Below are positions 52,617 through 64,000 of a stretch of 64,000 nucleotides of DNA, in pieces (position 1 is the first letter of the stretch; every line of letters begins with the position of its first letter). The notes beneath the pieces are model-generated. The model ran no database searches. It had not been told where the DNA came from and worked only from the letters and a program-made list of their open reading frames with translations. A program made the position numbers and the translations under genes. The stretch is from Epinephelus fuscoguttatus (lineage: Eukaryota > Chordata > Actinopteri > Perciformes > Serranidae), in contig NC_064756.1 of the NCBI RefSeq assembly GCF_011397635.1, positions 20,700,907-20,764,906 on the forward strand, read 5' to 3'.

Positions 52617-54853
52617 TCACGACAGACCTGTGGAGAAAAAAATGTAATTAAACCTCCCATCTATAATATTTCATTCTGCAAATGTAAACATCCTACAAGA
52701 GAAGGAAATAAGCTGGAAGCATTCAGAAAAAGCCTTTGACACCTCCCTGTGGCCACATGGTGTATTACAACACATTACATCAGAACCATGACTTGCATAA
52801 TACAAAGTCCTTCGGCTGTGACGCCTCGATGACAAAGTGCTTACATAAGACCTCCTTATTTGGCTGTGTGACAACTGTAACAATGCAGCAGAAACAAGAC
52901 TCTGGAGACAATGGATCAATCTGTTATAAAACAGGAGCGTGCAAAAAAAAAAAAAAGAAAAATTATAACACTACAATTACATTAGTGGTCCCAGACTGCA
53001 CCATTGGACTGCCATAAACATCTATCAACAAGCTTTTAATTTACATGTAATGTTATTTCATACAACTCCCCCATTTTCACTCACCATTAGCGAACTTGCA
53101 CTGTTTCAGCACCTCGCTGAAGCCCTCGCAGAGCTTATAGTCGCTCTGGTTTTGGGCACACTCGATGAACTGTTTGAGCTCATACGAGCAGGCCTGCTGC
53201 TGCTGAGGGGCCTCCTGCTGCATGTACATGGACTGTGGCTGCTGCTGGTAGGTGGGCTGAGCCTGGTACGGCTCCTGAAAGACACAAAGCAGATGATGGG
53301 ATCTTTCACAAATATACCGTACGCATTCGTAATTTGAGAGCAAGTTCATGATTTTTGTCTGATATTTGTTTATAAGTGTAACACAAAGATAAAAAGTGAC
53401 ACCTTCTTGTCAATACTATCTGAAAAATGAAGCCTATCCATCCATAAAATATTGAAATGCCATCATGCAAGTGTCAAAATGTTTGAAAACATCTTACGTG
53501 CCAAGATATGTGACAAGTGGCTTAGCTTTACGATTCCCTTCAGATTTTTAAAAGACAGGCAAGCAGGTGGAATCAATCAGCACTCAGACACCTTAATGCC
53601 TACTATAAATAGACCCAGGTAAAGGTAATAGTATGATTATGCACATAGACTTCCCCGATAACCTGACATGATTTGGCAGCCTACAAGTTAACACTACTCC
53701 AACAACCCCCAAACGTGCCTGTTTTTGTTACTGCTCCCTACCTAGACAAACTAATCTGCCCTGAGGCTATTCCGGTCCTGTGACCTGCTTAACCAAAGTT
53801 TATTTACCTGGTATGTAACGTCAGGCCTGGCAGGCTCTGAGTGTCCTCCGCTGAAGCCTCCAGTCATGGCGTGGCCAATGGTGTGTCCGACTGCAGAGCC
53901 CACAGCCACGCCAGCGGCTGTAGTCGCCATCTGGGCAAACATACCAGGCTGCCTGGGTGCTGCGGCCGGAGCACCCACGGCAGACGGAGGAGCATGCGTT
54001 GGAGCCGGGGCATAGGAAGGAGGAGGTGCAGCTCTGGCCATAGGTGGTGGTGATGGTGGAGCCCGGCTGTAAAGAGAAAGTCGTACATGTGTACAATGAA
54101 AAGTGCTGACTGAAGTTCAAGACGGTCACGGCTCTAAAGAAAAGTGACTGTAAATATTTAAGTTTTTCACCAGGGCAAACGTTTGACCATGGGATCCTTC
54201 TTGAGTTTAAAATGACAAGTGTGCAGAAGGGTGATTAAACAGTAGAAAATATCAGTGTGAAACTGTATGTGGTGTCACTTGAGGTCACTGATATGTGCTT
54301 CCCTCTGGGCAGTTTAGGGCTATTTATACTGACAGACTCATGTTGGGCTCAGTGTCTTGAGTCCACAGCTTTAATGCAGCACTTAATCTGAACTAGATGT
54401 GGGTAACATGGTCCCATATCACATAAATAAGTTATATAGTAAAGCAAATATGATGCCAGATAAGTTAGAGGCATTCAAAACACATTTAAACTTTACTATA
54501 ATACTACACTTAACATAATCCCATATGGTGTCAAATAGCTATAACCCTGACCACCAGAGTGTGGCTTAACAAAAATAAAGTCTAGAGGAAAATCGCATTA
54601 AGTTGTACAAAAGGAAGACATCAAGATATACAATAATAAACATTATAAGTTAGTTCTGGCTGCTTAATGTATCTGACTAGCACAAGCTAACATGAGTAAC
54701 TGTAAGGCGCTAGCTGAACATGCTAGCAGCTACATTAGCCTTCACACCATCCCGTCACAACTGCATTAAATCTTTTATTAAATGTAAGATAATAAAATGT
54801 TACCTGGCTGGAGGGGGCATCCTGGATGTCCTGCTTCTGCTTCCTCTCGGCAT
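52617..54853 (-). CDS. chchd2: Coiled-coil-helix-coiled-coil-helix domain protein 2 (MNRR1), 4 coding exons, 169 aa
   Basis: Coding exons in gene order: 54804-54853, 53808-54066, 53085-53274 and 52617-52627 (510 nt, phases consistent). It is a small mitochondrial intermembrane-space protein that supports respiratory complex IV and cristae (MICOS) and also acts as a nuclear stress transcription factor. It begins [12 protein letters not shown], an Arg/Ser-rich targeting segment, then a Pro/Ala-rich linker. A conserved hydrophobic stretch follows: [20 protein letters not shown] then [20 protein letters not shown]. The CHCH domain has twin CX9C motifs, C132/C142 and C152/C162. The last exon codes only GLS-stop. 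It is longer than human CHCHD2 (151 aa), mainly through a Gln/Tyr-rich linker (residues 106-130). CHCHD10 is the alternative paralog, but the linker, C-terminus and neighbour phkg1 favour CHCHD2. Confidence 0.95.
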
Positions 54854-55010
54854 TTTTAAATTATGTGTATATTTGTGAGGTTTCTGGCTGTTAAATAGAG
54901 ACGCAGTACTGAGCGGTTAGCTGAGCGTCGACCTTTAGCTAGTCCGGAACTTTCTGGGTGTTACATCATTTGTGTCTCGGGTAACTTCCGGTGTGACGGT
55001 GACAACAGGG
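54854..55010 (-). promoter_or_regulatory. chchd2 promoter / 5' UTR
   Basis: Upstream of the start codon, the plus strand shows GAACTTTCTGGGTGTTACATC and the ETS-type core ACTTCCGGTGTGAC (54987-55000). ETS sites are usual in promoters of nuclear mitochondrial genes. No TATA box. Confidence 0.35.
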
Positions 55011-55394
55011 GTACTTTCATAAGAAATATATACATGTGTATATTTCTTGTCTTTATATTTGTTTAATTGCTCTATATATTTTCTTTAGCGTGAACTATGC
55101 GTCTACTAGTAACGTAGGTATTTTTTTCCCCTGGTAAAAGTCAACCCAGTGACCTTGGGTGATTTTTTTAATCCGTTGCTGTTTGTCCATAAACAGACAC
55201 AGAGGTTCCTTGTGTACAAAACTGGTTCAGAGTGGCAAGACACATACTGGTAATGCGAATAAGGCATGACATATAATTTTAACATGAATAACAAACAATC
55301 TCAATCAAGTTCAAGTGAAGCTAAAACCTCACATTTATAACTGTGTTATATTTTGAAGGTGTTTACATTTCAGTGACCCAGAAAGGATAGAAGT

Positions 55395-55760
55395 CCTTTA
55401 CTGTCATTGTACCAGTACAATGACAGTAAAGGGAGACAAGTGACAACCCAGAAAAACACCTTAATCACATCACCAATAAATAGGAATAAAATAAATAATA
55501 ATGAACAATAAATGGCAGATGTTGCTATTGCGCTTAATGTATGTAATGTCACCCAGACTGCAAATGAAAATTAGGACAGTTTATGAGATATGGGAGTTTA
55601 GATTCTGATGGCCCAGGGAAAGAAACTGTTTGTTAGTCTGTTGGTTCTGTTTTTAATGCTCCTGCACTGCCTGCTGGAGAGCAGTAAACTGAACAGTGAG
55701 ATGTCCTCTGGGGAGGGCAGGAAGCAGGGGATGATTTTTTTCTGCCGTGGAGATCACCTT
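55395..55760 (-). mobile_element. LINE 3' end (same broad family as 61983-63150) with a terminal hairpin
   Basis: Read on the minus strand, the frame includes SIKNRTNRLTNSFFPWAIR, the counterpart of ALKARTNRLRNSFFPRAV in the LINE at 62800. The 3' UTR ends in a perfect 18-bp inverted repeat with a two-base loop: CCTTTACTGTCATTGTAC and GTACAATGACAGTAAAGG (55395-55412 and 55415-55432). A short TTCTATCCTTTC tail follows. The other copy ends GTACAATGACAATAAAG then (TTCTA)n. Confidence 0.65.
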
Positions 55761-55789
55761 CTGCAGCACTTCCCATTTATATAACATAC

Positions 55790-57085
55790 CACCACCTGTC
55801 ATTACGCCAGGATCCCTTTCAAGGATCACCTCAAACTTCTAAGTTCTCAAGGAGATGGAGGCCCTGCAGGAGACTCTGGGAGATAAAGAAGAGGAGATTG
55901 AAGGAAACATGGAAAACCCCTATCAAAATTGTCCTTTGACTTGCATCAAGACAATAAGCCCTTTGTGGTGGCAGAAGTGAACAAATAAAGAGTGAAACAA
56001 TCTAGTTGTCTTTCATGTTATTTAATAAAGTGATGGGATCTTACTTCAGCTGAAAGGTCAAAGCCCCGACACCTGGAGTGTCCTCCGTAGGTCTGACAAA
56101 GAAGAAGAGATTCAGTCACACAAAATAATTAAAACTCAGAAGAGGGAGAGCAAAATGAAGGCCTCCAGTTTGCTGATAACGTCTATGAGAGCAGGAACAA
56201 AGCAAGTCTCTCATACACAGATGAAATGTGTTCAAAGATACGGTGAAACTAGACTTCAGCACAAGAGGCCAGCAGCATACTCTCTCAACAGCAGCTCCTA
56301 CACCCATCATCCAGAGAGCTGCAGGGAAAAGGCAGCGTCAAATCTATGTGAGGCAGACCTGTCCCATAAGTAGAACCAGGCACTGACTGAGGTGGAGCTA
56401 CAGGCCCAAGACTGGGTGCAGCATTTGTTGGAGCAGGCCAATGCCTCAAGGATGAAGCAAAAGGATGAGATCATAAAGCTCATCAAGGTTGAAAGCAGCA
56501 GTAGACACGTGGACCTATATGTCTATGCAAAGTTTAAAAATGTGCCTGAAAGTGAACCTCTCAGTTACTGGCAGTGTAAGTCACACATGACACCCAGATC
56601 CATAAGAAAAAACACACCCAAGCAGAGCTGTCAGAGGAGGAGAAGTGTGTGGATACCATGATGGAAGCTGAACGCTGTAAGGGTTCGGAGACAGTGGAAT
56701 ACATTGATGAGCTGTGCGAACAGCAGAGGATCTGGAGAGTAGAGCTCTACTGGGGAACACAAATAAATCATTCACGGACTGATTTGCATGTATTTGAAGT
56801 TGAAAAAATACTCTTATACTTCACTGTCGGGATACAAAAACTTTTGCTTTTATTTCTTTTGACCCACTCAAACCACTGACGTCCCTTAAAAGAACCCTTT
56901 TATTATCAAGCTTAAAGGCAAAGGGCTTTATTGTAGTCAAAATGTATGTGTTGTTATATTCCAGTGGCAACATCTGGAGGAGAAACAAGCGCGAGATGAG
57001 ATGACAGAGAAGGAGAGACAGCAGATGCGAGAGAACCAGGTGAATGAACCTGGATGACCTCAAGGTGCAGAAGCAACACTAAACA
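55790..57085 (+). pseudogene. CFAP45 (CCDC19)-like pseudogene, unprocessed, partial
   Basis: Four pieces align in order with the coiled-coil ciliary protein CFAP45 as I remember it. 55850-55960: EMEALQETLGDKEEEIEG, then in another frame FDLHQDNKPF. 56374-56485: NQALTEVELQAQDWVQHLLE and QANASRMKQKDEIIKLIK. 56588-56770: AELSEEEKCVDTMMEAERC and ETVEYIDELCEQQRI. 56968-57085: WQHLEEKQARDEMTEKERQQ and MRENQ, then a frameshift to MNLDDLKVQKQ. Gaps between pieces start with GT-like and end with CAG-like sites, so introns are retained and this is a duplicated, not retroposed, copy. It is missing both ends, has at least two frameshifts, and stops occur soon after pieces one and four. A living gene is very unlikely. 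Confidence 0.7.
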
Positions 57086-57651
57086 CAAGCATTAGAAATA
57101 AGAGTACAGATGTATCCCTGTATAAACTGATGCACCTAAAGGAAGCACCAGCACTGATCAGGTTTTCTTTCAGACACAAAATATGCACACCAATTAGTGC
57201 CCCAATCTTCCTGAAGCAGGGAGGCTAGAAGAGCGTCACATTAAACAGTGGTTGGTAATTAAACAGGTATTGCTAGGTTGTCTTAAGCATAAAAGCAACA
57301 CTGTACATTAGATTATACAAAATAACAATACATTTCTGTGTTTAATAGGTTTATTCTTTAGCTATATATAAATGTGCAAAGCCAACATATATTAAAAAAA
57401 AAAGTATTTTTCTCAACAGAAATATTACAAAAATATCCGGTAATATACCAGTGCTTTATAGCAATCATAAGCTTTTCTAGAAAAGTACACTCAGGTATGA
57501 ATATGTACTATAACTGAGAATTATGCACATCTTTAGAACTATAAAATTATATCACATGTTGCATTCAACGGCCATATTTGATTTCATAAAACTAATTTAA
57601 ATAAAGAAAAATGATCACTTATTTCTCTAATAAAGCAGTGGGAGAAAAACA

Positions 57652-63753
<6,102 letters not shown>

Positions 63754-64000
63754 TGTCACAATAACGATATTAGTCTGTTACAGTAAGAAAGCTGTACCCA
63801 ACTCATGAAAGTTCAAGCGCATTTTAACTGGCTCTTCCTCTTTTTACAGTGTTTAATGGCAGGGCAGGTCACATGCCGCCACCTGCTGGCCGGAGTGTGT
63901 ACTGCATGTATAACAATTTAATAAAAATAATTCACGCAACGATGAGCTGTAAAAGACATACATGAATAAATCAATGCATTTTAACTAAATAGAAAAATTA
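63754..64000 (-). promoter_or_regulatory. fam98c upstream region
   Basis: This is the short region upstream of the start codon (63751-63753). The plus strand shows GGCTCTTCCTCTTTTTACAG and CACATGCCGCCACCTGCTGG (63872-63891). The latter contains CCGCCACCTGCTGGC, resembling a CTCF core on this strand. Neither promoter nor CTCF binding can be confirmed from sequence. Confidence 0.3.

Overview
The window is from a ray-finned (teleost) fish genome. Vertebrate genes are split by short GT-AG introns, the intergenic DNA is AT-rich, and it is full of the short DNA transposons, tRNA-headed SINEs and LINE 3' ends typical of teleosts. No viral, LTR-retroelement or bacterial content was recognised.

Five protein-coding genes can be read exon by exon, with reading frames that agree across every junction: nipsnap2 (+, 14998-29355, 10 coding exons, 286 aa), psph (-, 30744-34153, 5 coding exons, 227 aa), phkg1 (-, 43795-50866, 9 coding exons, 394 aa), chchd2 (-, 52617-54853, 4 exons, 169 aa) and a FAM98 gene, probably fam98c (-, 57652-63753, 8 exons, 347 aa). 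The first four lie in the order of human 7p11.2 (NIPSNAP2-PSPH-CCT6A-SUMF2-PHKG1-CHCHD2, from memory). CCT6A and SUMF2 are not visible between psph and phkg1. That gap instead holds microsatellites, decayed transposons and an unidentified spliced transcription unit (about 39780-42820, +) that may encode a 65-residue protein.

Layout: 1-14.8 kb is a gene-free flank with SINE copies, a TTAA-flanked element carrying a P2X7-C-terminal-like reading frame, a 21-bp degenerate tandem array (5.6-6.9 kb) and a 330-bp palindrome (11.3-11.7 kb). 14.9-30.3 kb is nipsnap2, whose introns hold hAT elements (one with a perfect 8-bp target duplication), a LINE fragment and a SINE. 30.7-35 kb is psph, with two related hAT copies in one intron. 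35-43 kb is repeats plus the unknown transcript. 43.8-54.9 kb is phkg1 and chchd2 in tandem. 55.4-57.1 kb holds a LINE 3' end and a decayed, unprocessed CFAP45-like pseudogene. 57.3-63.8 kb is the FAM98 gene, whose second intron carries a three-layer nest of transposons.

The genes do not form one pathway. NIPSNAP2 and CHCHD2 are mitochondrial, PSPH makes serine, PHKG1 is the catalytic subunit of phosphorylase kinase, and FAM98 proteins belong to RNA-ligase and RNA-binding complexes. The neighbourhood reflects conserved synteny rather than an operon-like system. No convincing new biological system was found. The best leads are the unknown spliced unit, the P2X7-C-like cassette, the CFAP45-like pseudogene, the nested transposons and a LINE 3'-end hairpin.
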